Positions 1 to 10,150 are shown, counted from the first letter of the stretch. The stretch: 64,000 nt of DNA from Nitzschia sp. DOCU1 (GCA_951394045.1 OX595999.1:1-64000), one strand, 5' to 3'. A program made the numbers and translations. The notes: generated by a model from the sequence alone, not told the origin.

Positions 1-151
1 AATCGGGATTTTGCCTGCAGGCCTCGGTGTAAGCCACTTTTTCTGCTGTTTCAAGCCCATGGGCAATGATATCGTCCATCTCCAGCAGCATCAGGGGTCG
101 GATTCTTGCATTAGAAACATCCTCGTTTGTTTCACTACCACGCTCCGACAT
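1..151 (-). CDS. Partial CDS, N-terminal 50 residues, unknown
   Basis: An ATG at 151-149 on the minus strand opens a frame that stays open to the window edge (50 codons). The product begins MSERGSETNEDVSNARIRPL and is acidic and soluble-looking. No family is recognisable from this fragment. The 3' LTR edge of the copia element lies 77 nt upstream of the ATG in the same orientation, so the element has landed in the probable promoter or 5' UTR. The start is inferred from the open frame only; the gene could also be the end of an upstream exon. Confidence 0.45.
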   Translation of the reverse strand, partial: MSERGSETNEDVSNARIRPLMLLEMDDIIAHGLETAEKVAYTEACRQNPD

Positions 152-228
152 TTTCCAATGCACCTGTGCAAAAGTAGGAAGCAAAAGCAAGGACTCGGGG
201 TCATGCAAATTATGGGATAAGCAACAGC

Positions 229-501
229 TGTTGGAATGTGAAAATCTAGCCGTCGTTTTGCCCCGGCTTCTTACTATTCTTAAAATAGTCCAGTTCTTCA
301 CAACAGGATCTACTAAGTTGTTTATCGTATCGTATGTAGTCTGAGAGACTTCGAATAAAGTGAGTTTGTTTCTCTTCGTCTCGTCTCGTCGCCGCTCGAT
401 CTTAATCGTGGTCTTTGTCGTAGTTTTGTTTGTCGGCGACGTCATCGGTTTTGATTGTTCGGGTAGGTAATTTCATATGCATAAATATTTGTTTGCCAAC
501 A
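229..501 (-). repeat. 3' LTR of the copia element
   Basis: This 273-bp terminal repeat matches 5501-5773 base for base as far as I could compare. It carries the last 33 codons and stop of the gag-pol frame (402-501). A purine-leaning stretch, AGCAGGAGTG on the minus strand (511-502), precedes it and is the candidate polypurine tract. Confidence 0.95.
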
Positions 502-3500
502 CACTCCTGCTGGCCGATGATGTGATGTTTGTTTGATAGATTCATTATCAAGTCTCGGAACTTGGTGAACTTCTTTCCGACCAATGGCTTCGTGTTGTAA
601 TCCGCGATCATCTCATCCGTCGGACAGTATACCACTTCGACATCTCCGCTTCCAATTAGGTCTGTCACGTAGAACAATTTGATATCGAAATGCCTAGTCC
701 TTCTTCCGGAGCTTGCTTTGCCATTCTTTGCTAGTTTGATCGTACTCTGGTTGTCCTGATAGATGATATTGAGTTTCACCTTGAAACCTTGCGCTTCGAC
801 GAACCTGCGTGTCCAAAGAATCTTCCCAATTTCTTCGTCAATCGTATTCAGTTCCGCTTCAGTGGAACTCCTCGCATTTGTTTTCTGTTTTGTTGATGAT
901 CCCGAAATGGCTCCCCAACCGAGAGTAAACATTGACCCGGTGTGACTTTTCATGTCTGGATGGACTGCAAAAGCCGCATCCAGATACCACTTCAGGCTTT
1001 GCGAATCATCGGCTTCCAAGGTGAGAATTTCGTCCTTGGTTTTCTTCAGGAAATTCATAATTTTCACCAACTTGTTCCAGTCGTTCTCGTTGGCTTCCTT
1101 CACTCTCGCAGCCAAAAAGCTAATTCCTGTACTGATATCGGGTCGTCCTCGTTTGCACAAAAACATTGCTTTCATCACGTAAGTGTGAAATGTAGCTGCG
1201 CGTTCATCGTCCAACTTCTTTGCGCTTTTATCGATTTTCATAAGTCGCTCCGTCCATGGAGCATTCGTTTGTCCGCTGAGTTTCTCTGGAAACTCTTCGA
1301 TCATCGCTTCGATGTAGTACTTCATGTCAACTTTCAATTTCCCTGGCTCTGTGTAGTCCAAGATCATTCCCAAGTAGTCGTGCCTTTTTCCTCTAGTGAC
1401 GGTCACATGACCTGTTTCTTCGCTGCCGTACTTTTGTTCGCACCACTCGTAGAATTTGTCGTTTACTTTCGGATCGACATGGCTTGCTTTCACGTCGTCA
1501 ACGTGCCATACAAGTGTGTGCTGTTTTCCATTGATCTCTTTGTTGGCCACGCACGCATCGTAAGGATTAACTTTGTACCCAATCGCTTCGATGTCGGACC
1601 GAAATTTCTTGTAGTATAGTAGGGACGCCACGAGCATACCGTACAATGCTTTGAGCATCTGCACGTAAAGCACTTTTTCCTTTCGTTCGGCTATCACGTA
1701 GGGTTTGTAGATTTCAGGCGAAATCTCGCACAGAATATCAACCAATGCCCCCCGGATCTTCATTATGATCTTTTCTTCTCCTTTCGGAATCGGGGTCTGA
1801 ACAAATGCGTTTGGGATGTCAAGCGTCATAACGTCGCGATTCTGTTTTGTCTCGATCACTCCTGTGATCAACACTGCTTCTGTTGACGCAGTAGGACTTG
1901 CCGCATCTTCTCTTGGAATGTAAGTACGCTGCGTACTGCCGTTGGCGCACGTACGAGCTTTAATTCTTCCGTCGCGCTTTTGCACGAGAAATATCAGGCT
2001 TTCCATTGCCCGTTTCCTCTCCCGAGCCGTCATTTCATCGACTCGAATAGGTTTGAATACAACTCTGTCATGTAGCTGCTTCATTTCCTTCACAGCAGCC
2101 GCTCTTCCTGCTTCTCCAAACTTCTTCAACCCAGTCTTCAGGCTGTAAGTTTGCAGGAACGATAATTTGTTTGCGTCATCCATGGTACCGAATTTGTCGT
2201 TTAGTTGCCACATAATTTTGCCGATAATTGACGCGTTTTCCGTAGTATATTCCTCTACCACGGCACTGTTCACATTCAAATGTTGATATTTTGGGTTCGG
2301 TACTCTGACTCGCTCACTCCTGCGAAGTGCCTCCTTTGGAGCCTCCTCTTCGTCTGCTTGTAGCGATACGTCATCTTGTCCCGAGTCTTCATACTCTGGA
2401 TCTGACTCGACAATAATTTCTTCTTCATCGTTGGCGTCGTAATTTTCATCTTGATATTCTTCGTTGTTGCTAGCTTCATCATTGACTTCATCTTCTTCAT
2501 CCTCATTTAGAACGTCTTGATTGTTTGCCTCGCCAAGAATGTCTGCAATTTCATTTTCATCCATTTCGTCATAGTCTTCATCGTCCATGTCATTATCATC
2601 GTCATCATCGTCATCTTGATTATCGTCGTCTTCATCATAGTCTTCATCATCGAACGCATCATCGTAATCCACTCCTGCGGACCAAGCAGTGTCGAATAGA
2701 ACATGGTTGGCCCGATTGGTTATCTTTAAGCCTCGTGGCATTCCATCCAATTCAGCTAGAACGTGTACTTGAGCGATAATATTTGGCGTGATCGGAACCG
2801 GAGTGACTCTTGGACGAGTTATAACTCGGTTCGTCTGTAAGTGTAACAATTCATGGCCGCCCTGAGTGCCAGCTGTTGGACGCAAATAGATGCAATCCAC
2901 CATTCGCGGAGCGTTCGTGTTAAGTTGGGTGGGCTCGTTCGGTGCGAGCACATAGTCGCCTATTGCGTAGCGACAGTGACGATCGTAGTCGATATTTTCC
3001 TTGTGAACGATCATGCGAGGACTGTAATGTCGCGAAATACCATATCTCGCTGGGAAATAATTCATCTTTCTTGCTGCCTCCATTACCATGTACTTCACCA
3101 GGATTCGGGGCAGATGCGTGAATGGCATGTGGTGATACGCAGCACGCACACGCTCTTGCAACACGCGATTGTTTCGTTCCGCTCTGGGAACGTGTTCTTG
3201 GGGATTGGCATAGTTGACTTGAATAGGCGGCTGCTTCGTAGTAGCCCATTCAGTCATGACTGCACGAAATTCGTTGTCGCAGTGAATCTCACTGACAATA
3301 AAACCACCAGTTTGGTATACACCATAAAGTTCATCCAGTACTCTGGTGTAGTTGGTCTTGGTAGCCTCCGGAATATATTGCGCTGTCCGGTAATAAAGAT
3401 CGTGTGAAATAGTCGTCAAAAACTTCAATGAATTGACCTCCATACCATCTAACGAGATGGTCAGGTCTTTCTGAATATCCACCAATTCGTCTGGTAGATC

Positions 3501-5438
3501 AATTGTCGCATCCACCACTTGATTTGGTCGTTGCCGAGTATTCTTGCCTTTTCGAGTTCCGACGTCGGGACCATACACTTTCTCGGCCAATACCACGTCC
3601 TTCGTAGTAACTGGATTGTCCCTGATTAAATTCATCCGAATCATTGCTTTCAAATCCTCCATCGTTGGCGTACCAAGCGCGTGATGGAGTTGTCGTGCTT
3701 TCAATACCGCAGCTTTCTGACGATTGCTGAGAATCTTCAAATTTTCATCTCGTAGTTGTCCCAGCAAATAATTTGAGTCGACTTGGGTGAAAGTTCTGTT
3801 TGGGTCGGATGGATGCATGGCATATAGTCGACTGTTCAGTTGATGGAATCGCACTGTTTTATGCGGTAAGTGCACCAGGAATGCTTTTTCTTGGGCAGAA
3901 TCGTACGTGACGCGGTGGTGCTCAACCATGTGAGCCAGACTTATGATATTTGTAAGGGAGTCTTCATTGAACCATGCTTCTCCGATGAATGGCACATCGC
4001 AAATTTTGGTAGAAGTCATGGGTCCTCCATTCGTATGGACAGTCATAGATGTCGGAGCGTCTCGAATGTTCGTCACGTATTTCGGATTGCAAAATACCGT
4101 ATCGGTAGAGTCACTGTCTAGCAGTATATACTCTTTCAATGCGTTGGTCTGGGCAAAATTAAAATGAAGCCCTGCCCAACCCACGCTTGGCTCGCTCTTT
4201 TTACTGCTGCTGTTTTCGCTGCCTGTAGCGGTGCTATTTGCACTGCTGCTTTTGCCCGCACTTTCGCTGGATGCTTGGGCAAATTGTTCATTAGCTTTAT
4301 TGATAGCCCATTGTTCCTTCGGGATTTTCTCCTTTTGTCGGCAGTCAGGCGATCGATGCCCGGGCTTGCCACAGCAGTAGCATTTGCCCTCCAGCTGTGC
4401 AAAGGACAAAGGAACTTCTTCGTCTTCATCCTTGGAATCTTTTTCTTTACTGCCATTACCTTGCTTGTGATCTTTATTCTTCTTGTTGTTCGACTTAGGA
4501 TGGTTGTCAAACTTGTGAATGCTCAGTACTTCGCACGCTTCAATCACCGTCTTGGGATATTGATTATTTCCCAAAGACTTTTGCGAGTTGAGATTTCGCA
4601 ATAGGGATCCGTATTTAGACTGATCGGCATTCTCCAGGAAGATAAATGCAAACAGTTGTTCTTCGGCTTGCTTTGTCAGCTGAGCCACAGTTCCTGGATT
4701 TAAGGGATCGTAGCCGTCCATTGTTGCCACGTATTTTCCCAATTTTATAGGAGCACCGAGCTGAGAGACTAGAATATCTCTCGCAGCCTTAAATCTTCTC
4801 GTATATTCGTTGAGGTTTTCACCCTCGCTCTGCTTGCAGTTGAACATTGCACGAAAAGCATCCGAGATGATGGACATTTCATAACGTGCCTCTTGAAAAT
4901 TCATAGCGTGCTCTCGAATCGACTTGAGCAGCTCTAGGGGGTTGTTGTAAATTCTTGACTCATAATCGGACCGTGCCGTGAGTTTGGCCTGCATAGCCTT
5001 GGCACAGCGATCCCAAATAAAAGCATAGGCCTTCACCTTGTTGTCTTCATAGACTCTCTTTCGCTTCATGTATTCATCCAATTCGGCCTTGTAGACCATT
5101 TTGTTTTGTTCGTCCTCTCGAGCTTTTGTTGCTACATCTGGGTCCGCACTAACTGCAAGTGTCGGTTGCCATGCGGTCATATCTGGGTTTTGGCCCGTTC
5201 GTAGCGCTTCTGCGATATCAACTCCACGGTCATATTCCTTCTTGATGTGGTTAATAACTTGTTCGGTTGTCAAATTGTAGTCGGATGCTTGCTTTGCGGA
5301 GCCCACGTAGTAAAAATAATCTTCAATCGTTTTCTTCCTTTTCGCAGTAGTATTACTACTGGACTTCGAGCTCTTTTGAGAAAACTTGCCGAATCGACCT
5401 CCTCTGCCGCCTCGGCCGGCCCTTCCACGGCCACTCAT
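402..5438 (-). CDS. Copia gag-pol polyprotein
   Basis: This is a single 1678-residue polyprotein. I chose the ATG at 5438 (MSGRGRAGRG...) because it is the first ATG after the 5' LTR; the frame is open further upstream but only through LTR sequence. In order: gag with an RG-rich start; a CCHC zinc knuckle at residues 353-366; an aspartic protease motif LLDSDST with Asp about 441; an integrase core with Asp664, Asp721 and Glu754; a very acidic D/E-rich linker; reverse transcriptase with HVDD in place of YVDD (Asp1314-1315); and RNase H starting near Asp1487. The C-terminal 33 codons lie inside the 3' LTR. No frameshift or stop separates gag from pol, as in most Ty1/copia elements of this lineage. 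Confidence 0.95.
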   Translation of the reverse strand: MSGRGRAGRGGRGGRFGKFSQKSSKSSSNTTAKRKKTIEDYFYYVGSAKQASDYNLTTEQVINHIKKEYDRGVDIAEALRTGQNPDMTAWQPTLAVSADPDVATKAREDEQNKMVYKAELDEYMKRKRVYEDNKVKAYAFIWDRCAKAMQAKLTARSDYESRIYNNPLELLKSIREHAMNFQEARYEMSIISDAFRAMFNCKQSEGENLNEYTRRFKAARDILVSQLGAPIKLGKYVATMDGYDPLNPGTVAQLTKQAEEQLFAFIFLENADQSKYGSLLRNLNSQKSLGNNQYPKTVIEACEVLSIHKFDNHPKSNNKKNKDHKQGNGSKEKDSKDEDEEVPLSFAQLEGKCYCCGKPGHRSPDCRQKEKIPKEQWAINKANEQFAQASSESAGKSSSANSTATGSENSSSKKSEPSVGWAGLHFNFAQTNALKEYILLDSDSTDTVFCNPKYVTNIRDAPTSMTVHTNGGPMTSTKICDVPFIGEAWFNEDSLTNIISLAHMVEHHRVTYDSAQEKAFLVHLPHKTVRFHQLNSRLYAMHPSDPNRTFTQVDSNYLLGQLRDENLKILSNRQKAAVLKARQLHHALGTPTMEDLKAMIRMNLIRDNPVTTKDVVLAEKVYGPDVGTRKGKNTRQRPNQVVDATIDLPDELVDIQKDLTISLDGMEVNSLKFLTTISHDLYYRTAQYIPEATKTNYTRVLDELYGVYQTGGFIVSEIHCDNEFRAVMTEWATTKQPPIQVNYANPQEHVPRAERNNRVLQERVRAAYHHMPFTHLPRILVKYMVMEAARKMNYFPARYGISRHYSPRMIVHKENIDYDRHCRYAIGDYVLAPNEPTQLNTNAPRMVDCIYLRPTAGTQGGHELLHLQTNRVITRPRVTPVPITPNIIAQVHVLAELDGMPRGLKITNRANHVLFDTAWSAGVDYDDAFDDEDYDEDDDNQDDDDDDDNDMDDEDYDEMDENEIADILGEANNQDVLNEDEEDEVNDEASNNEEYQDENYDANDEEEIIVESDPEYEDSGQDDVSLQADEEEAPKEALRRSERVRVPNPKYQHLNVNSAVVEEYTTENASIIGKIMWQLNDKFGTMDDANKLSFLQTYSLKTGLKKFGEAGRAAAVKEMKQLHDRVVFKPIRVDEMTARERKRAMESLIFLVQKRDGRIKARTCANGSTQRTYIPREDAASPTASTEAVLITGVIETKQNRDVMTLDIPNAFVQTPIPKGEEKIIMKIRGALVDILCEISPEIYKPYVIAERKEKVLYVQMLKALYGMLVASLLYYKKFRSDIEAIGYKVNPYDACVANKEINGKQHTLVWHVDDVKASHVDPKVNDKFYEWCEQKYGSEETGHVTVTRGKRHDYLGMILDYTEPGKLKVDMKYYIEAMIEEFPEKLSGQTNAPWTERLMKIDKSAKKLDDERAATFHTYVMKAMFLCKRGRPDISTGISFLAARVKEANENDWNKLVKIMNFLKKTKDEILTLEADDSQSLKWYLDAAFAVHPDMKSHTGSMFTLGWGAISGSSTKQKTNARSSTEAELNTIDEEIGKILWTRRFVEAQGFKVKLNIIYQDNQSTIKLAKNGKASSGRRTRHFDIKLFYVTDLIGSGDVEVVYCPTDEMIADYNTKPLVGKKFTKFRDLIMNLSNKHHIIGQQECVGKQIFMHMKLPTRTIKTDDVADKQNYDKDHD

Positions 5439-5486
5439 GATTGTCTGCTTTCTTTCGCTTGGACAGGTATCGATCTTCCAGTCGGC

Positions 5487-5500
5487 CTTTATTCGAAGTC
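5487..5500 (-). promoter_or_regulatory. Candidate primer-binding site, self-complementary to LTR
   Basis: Immediately internal to the 5' LTR the minus strand reads GACTTCGAATAAAG. It does not start with TGG, as a site pairing with a tRNA 3' end would. It is the exact reverse complement of LTR bases 5632-5619. The position is that of a primer-binding site; the pairing partner is inferred. Confidence 0.6.
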
Positions 5501-5773
5501 TGTTGGAATGTGAAAATCTAGCCGTCGTTTTGCCCCGGCTTCTTACTATTCTTAAAATAGTCCAGTTCTTCACAACAGGATCTACTAAGTTGTTTATCGT
5601 ATCGTATGTAGTCTGAGAGACTTCGAATAAAGTGAGTTTGTTTCTCTTCGTCTCGTCTCGTCGCCGCTCGATCTTAATCGTGGTCTTTGTCGTAGTTTTG
5701 TTTGTCGGCGACGTCATCGGTTTTGATTGTTCGGGTAGGTAATTTCATATGCATAAATATTTGTTTGCCAACA
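5501..5773 (-). repeat. 5' LTR of the copia element
   Basis: This is the promoter-side LTR in the element's orientation. On the minus strand it holds an A/T-rich TATA-like stretch close to its start (about 5760-5740). It also holds CTTTATTCGAAGTC at 5632-5619, preceded by TCA, which resembles an initiator. That 14-mer is the exact reverse complement of the first 14 internal bases after the LTR. Confidence 0.95.
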
Positions 5774-7131
5774 ACAGCCTTTTCCAATATTTTTCTGCGA
5801 TCACCCCGAAGAGAGGCATTCATCGCGTAGGGGACCGTAGCATATGGTTGCATGTATGATACCCGTAAAACACGGTTCTGCTTTGATACTGTATCGTACG
5901 AATCGTGGCTGAGTGCACATATCCGGTACCATTACTAATAGTACAGGTACATATTGAAGAAGGTGGCTGGAGACTCCTACAACGCGAGGTCCGCCAAATC
6001 CGAGATAATAACGTGTGTTGATATAAAATTCGACCGAACCTCGTGCTTGACTCATTCCGCCTTCTCCCCAATTGCGAGGCGCTAGAGAAAACCATATGGG
6101 GCACTCTGGACACCACTCACTTATCACATCTGGGCCTCTAATTAGGGTAGAATACGACAGCTGCACTCATTGAATGCGATGATTTCGCTTCCACTACAGT
6201 GCAGTAAGATGCTTTAACACTGCTTCGCATTATTATTAAAAAGTGCTTGGGCTTATTTTTAATCCTTTCTCTCAATGGAGTTCTGTTTGGTCGCTCTTCT
6301 TTGGCTTCGCAATGTTGATGGCGGATTTGTAACTCGGAACTCCCGAGCGGGCAATTTTACACTACACTGAATATTGTTAGTTTGAAGATGAAACGGAGTT
6401 GTGTTTGCGTTTGATAATCCCTTCATGCCTGCATGATGCATGTTTATGTGCAGACTTCACCGTCAGAGTCGCGGGAGAGTAGTCCAAGGGGTCCTACATC
6501 CACGTAATAACTGTGACTTCCTGCACGACAGATTCACGACGGCTTACATAGCTCCTCGGGTCTGGGTTCCATCTTGGTAAAGGGTTCCGACCAAGATTGG
6601 CGTACATAAGTTCGCGGATAAAAAATATTCAGTGTTTACACACATATGATACGTACAAGCAGACATAGGTAGATAGATGACGGAGAATCCAAGAGACGCG
6701 GGGGGGGGGGGGGGGGATGGACAGACATAGCACGTAGCCTTTTGAATCACATAGTTTTGGTATACTCATAGCTAAAATGCGTAGGTTGGGGTTCGGGTCG
6801 TTTGTAGCTATGGAGGGGTGTATTTCGGAGGAGTTTCTTGGCACACGGTCTACCTCTATTCTTTGACAAGTGTCTTCGGTGCAGCGCCCATTGAAGTAGT
6901 TGCGGCTCAATTCACATCATCATTGGCATATATACGATATATGAGCCATGGCATACCTAACGATGACGTTGGCACGAAAATTCGTACTGCCGACCACGCG
7001 TCCCCCACCACCTCAACACGTTATGTTGCTTCTCTTCATGCCACCGACCGTGGTCCTTTATCCCCCAGTCAGCACTGTGTCATACATCTTCCTTTCTCTT
7101 TTAGATCCATGTTGACAAACTGTTCTGGACC
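5774..7131. other. Intergenic stretch, no gene seen
   Basis: Only short, unconvincing open frames occur here. The stretch contains the G17 homopolymer at 6700-6716 and otherwise unique, mixed-composition sequence. It includes the upstream region of the NYN gene. Confidence 0.6.
6700..6716 (+). repeat. G17 homopolymer
   Basis: This is a run of 17 consecutive G on the plus strand, about 415 nt upstream of the next gene start. It could form a G-quadruplex or be a length-variable tract; its exact length is prone to sequencing error. Confidence 0.9.
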
Positions 7132-8588
7132 ATGAGAAGGTGTTGCAGCTGGTCATACGAATTGCCAGCGTTGCCACTACAGCGTCGGCGGCGGCTACCC
7201 AGTGCCTTATCGGCATTGCCATTGGTCATGCTAGTCGTTTTTCTCACCATGCGACAAGTATCGTCTCTACAGACTGTGTCTTCGGGTAGTTTTACCACTA
7301 CAAGGCCACTTGATTCGTCTCGAATACTCAGCAACAGTAACCATGCAGTGCTGGATGATTCTTCACGGCGCCGCGTCATGCTGACCATGGCAACTCGAGA
7401 CGGAAAGCAACGAAGAAAAAAGAAGGAAGACTCACCTTCCCCTTCCCCGACTCCATCCCAAACATCATCCACGCCTCAACCTATGCGTGTGACCACTGAT
7501 ATTAATATTCCGATTCGACGACAAATTCAATTTGGACGCCTCAACAAACAATTTCGGGAATCGGGTTCCAGTTCCTTTCGTCAATCTCGCAAATTAGTTC
7601 GCACGAAATACCGACGGACCTGGGACGAGGAAGAAATAGAGCAAAAAGCCGAAGAGCGCAAACGTAAGGGGCAAGATCCTGATTGGGATGTAGTCTTGAA
7701 TCAAACTACCGCGGCTCCGTTAGTGATTGTGGATGGTTATAATGTCATTTACAAGTGGTCACGTTTAAAGAAACACATGGCCAAAGGCGACACGGGCAAG
7801 GCACGACAATTATTAGTAGAAGATTTGGAAAACTTGAGAAGTTTAAAGGGATGGAGAATTGAAGTCGTCTTTGATGGTGCCGGACGAAATTTGGTAGGCC
7901 CGCTAGGTGACAAGCGCGGTCAACGCAAAGGAACAGCATTCGATCGAGCCACCTCGAAAGATGTATCGAAACATGGTGTACGGACCGTCTTTACTGGGGC
8001 AGGAGTGGAAGCGGACTCGTACATTGAAGCAAGATGCGCCGAGGCCAAAAATGTCACCTTGGGAGCCAAGACGGGGACATTTATCGTGGCGACGGTAAGT
8101 ATGAAGTATCGTAGATTTCAGGGCGAAGTTTCGTTAAGGATCAGAGAGTCTTATCATGCCGAATATGTTGCTTGTTTCTATTAAAGGATGACGCTTTGAT
8201 TCGAATTGCCGGAGAAAGTGCCGGCGCCTTGTGTATGAGTTCGGAACGGTTTGTCAACGAATTAAAAGCAGTCAAAAAATCCATGGAACATCGTGTCGAA
8301 GCGGCCATGGCCAAAGTCAATGGTCAGGCGATGCGACCGGAAAAGTTGTGGGGATCCAAAACCTTTATACCCCTGAAAACCAATAATAACGGGGTATCGC
8401 AACCCAAACGAAATGGTGTTGCTAGTAGTGGCGGGGGAGGTACCAATAGCAGCACGGCGGCTCCCATTGCTGGCGCCGAGGCGATTGATGAGGGTAAATT
8501 TGTCTACAAGGGAAGATTCGGAAGAGGGTCTTTGCTCATTGAAGATAAACGCAAAAAGCCAAGTAAGGATCGAAAAGAGACTGGGTGA
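7132..8588 (+). CDS. NYN/YacP (Rae1-like) RNase-domain protein
   Basis: Two exons, 7132-8094 and 8187-8588, join to 454 residues around a GTAAGT...AAAG intron of 92 nt. The N-terminus is arginine-rich with a hydrophobic segment (about residues 30-40), consistent with a signal or organelle-targeting peptide. The core starts at about residue 197 with LVIVDGYNVIYKW, in which Asp201 is the first acidic metal ligand of the PIN-like NYN fold. It continues through VFDGAG and reaches VATDD across the splice junction (residues 319-323), the second acidic cluster. This matches the bacterial YacP/Rae1 family of ribosome-associated endoribonucleases. The tail is Lys-rich and low-complexity. A plastid role is plausible because the family is of bacterial type, but targeting is inferred only. 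Confidence 0.85.
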
Positions 8589-9020
8589 CGATTCAGGCTT
8601 TGAATTTGCCACGGTAACGTCGTATATCAGTTTTGTTTCGCGGTGAACCTCCCCAGTCCAACACGGCTCTTCTATTCCTTGTTTGGAGTAAGAATAAGGC
8701 CACGATGGGGCGATGCGAGCTTACCCTTGCTTTCAGCGATGATCACAACGGCCCATTCCGATACATTAGTATGGTGCATTAGCAATTGTGCAGTCCTAGA
8801 GTATTAGATTTACAGTTTCTACTCTGAAATCAGTTCATCCATCCGCCACTACTAATAGAGAAGATATTAACAGCTCTGCTCATCCATTCATGCTTAGAGC
8901 AGCGCATCCTGACCAATCGATGATGAAAACATTGCCAATAGTACCGCCAAAGTACTGCTGCTTCCTCCAGTAATACTACTCAAAATGACTTCATCCAATT
9001 CATCCGTCACGGCCGCTCCT
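8589..9020. other. Intergenic stretch, nothing recognised
   Basis: This is unique sequence between the NYN gene and the repeat nest. I see no coding frame or structured element. Confidence 0.5.
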
Positions 9021-9537
9021 ATGAATTCAGTATCTCAAGAAAAGCTGTAACTTTATGGGGCTCGTTTCTAAGAAGCAGGCGAACTACCAGCGTAACTACC
9101 TGTCTACCTAACTACTTATCCACCTATCTATCTATGAAGTAACAAGACAAGGAGGCTGTATGAGTGAGCATGACAAGCTGGGGTGGCTCATATGAGCAAC
9201 AAGTATGATCAGAGGTAGATTCATGAAGAGGTTGCACATATGCAAGTATGAACAAATATGATGAGCTGAGGAAGGTTGTATGAACGAACATGATATCAAT
9301 GGGAGATTAATGCATAAAGAAGACTGATGACAAAGTATGATAATGTAGTGAAACCTCATCTTCTCCCATTCTTCTCATTTTACTTAAAATTCTATGTTTC
9401 CAACTCTGCTGTTTCCTAGTCCTATTCCTATTCCTATTTTCCCCACTATCCCTATTCCTATTCCTACTTTCCTTTTCCCTTTTCCCTTCTTCCTTTTCCC
9501 TTTTACCCATTACCAATTACCCTAACCCTAACCCTAA
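9021..9537 (+). repeat. Long repeat copy 1 ending in telomere-like array
   Basis: About 517 bp begin ATGAATTCAGTATCTCAAGA and end in three CCCTAA units (9520-9537). The copy is nearly identical to 10574-11085, with a one-base indel and scattered substitutions. The last 240 bp form a submodule: a conserved 120-bp lead, then a strand-asymmetric pyrimidine tract built from CCTATT, CTTCC and TTCCC motifs, then CCCTAA repeats. Confidence 0.9.
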
Positions 9538-9662
9538 TTCCTAGCCCTATTCCTATTTCCCCCACTATCCCTATTCCTATTCCTACTTTCCTTTTTCCTT
9601 CTCCCTTCTCCCTTCTTCCTTTTCCCTTTTACCCATTACCAATTACCCTAACCCTAACCCTA
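9538..9662 (+). repeat. Partial repeat: pyrimidine tract plus CCCTAA
   Basis: This is a truncated copy of the pyrimidine-tract submodule, beginning TTCCTAGCCCTATTCC and ending in CCCTAACCCTAACCCTA at 9646-9662. It lacks the 120-bp lead. Confidence 0.85.
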
Positions 9663-9892
9663 GAGACTAATGCATAAAGAAGACTGATGACAAAGGATGA
9701 TAATGTAGTGAAACCTCATCTTCTCCCCTTCTTCTCATTTTACTTAAAATTCCATGTTTCCAACTCTGCTGTTTCCTAGTCCTATTCCTATTCCTATTTT
9801 CCCCACTATCCCTATTCCTATTCCTACTTTCCTTTTTCCTTTTCCCTTCTTCCTTTTCCCTTTTACCCATTACCAATTACCCTAACCCTAAC
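9663..9892 (+). repeat. Repeat submodule copy 3 ending in CCCTAA
   Basis: This is a copy of the 240-bp submodule (compare 9303-9537 and 10857-11085). It starts ACTAATGCATAAAGAAGACT and ends in two CCCTAA units at 9880-9892. Shared substitutions with the other copies indicate separate duplications. Confidence 0.85.
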
Positions 9893-10150
9893 CTTACTAC
9901 TGGAGAGCCACAAGCTACAAATGAAATTGTTCATATCTCCACCAATACTGGTCCATTTCCAGTAGTTCTTTCACCACTACAACCTGTATGACAACACAAA
10001 GACGGCCTTTGTTGTGAAATAAATCCACAAAGCTTTCTAACTACCTTACTACTGGACACCCACCAGCTACAATGGAAATTGTTCATATCTCCACCAATAC
10101 TGGTCCATTTTCAGTAGTTGTTTCACTCCCACAACCAGTATAACAAGCCA
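9893..10150 (+). repeat. Tandem pair of about 155-bp diverged repeats
   Basis: The segment at 9894-10000, with the core GTTCATATCTCCACCAATAC, recurs with substitutions at 10046-10150. The two are separated by unique sequence. I see no coding capacity. Confidence 0.75.

Larger units (their letters stand above)
229..5773 (-). mobile_element. Complete Ty1/copia (CoDi-like) LTR retrotransposon
   Basis: The element is bounded by two 273-bp LTRs that I read as identical (229-501 and 5501-5773), each starting TGTTGG and ending CCAACA. It is flanked by a 5-bp target duplication ACAGC (224-228 and 5774-5778). The single internal ORF on the minus strand encodes gag, protease, integrase, reverse transcriptase and RNase H in the copia order. 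Identical LTRs, an exact target duplication and an uninterrupted ORF indicate a recent and possibly still active insertion. Confidence 0.97.

Noticed and set aside
2276..2779. Short open frames on both strands opposite the acidic linker of the polyprotein
   Set aside because: They are shadows of the GAT/GAA-rich coding repeats and have no independent support.
5439..5717. Extension of the gag-pol frame into the 5' LTR (start at 5717)
   Set aside because: These 93 codons are LTR sequence read through by chance. The ATG at 5438 is the first after the LTR and gives a sensible gag start.
5801..6166. 121-codon minus-strand open frame right of the retrotransposon
   Set aside because: It has no recognisable motif, poor composition and no supporting context.
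9400..9650. Possible CRISPR-like or satellite array in the pyrimidine tract
   Set aside because: Units are short, irregular and lack spacers. They are low-complexity tract inside a dispersed repeat, in a eukaryotic genome.
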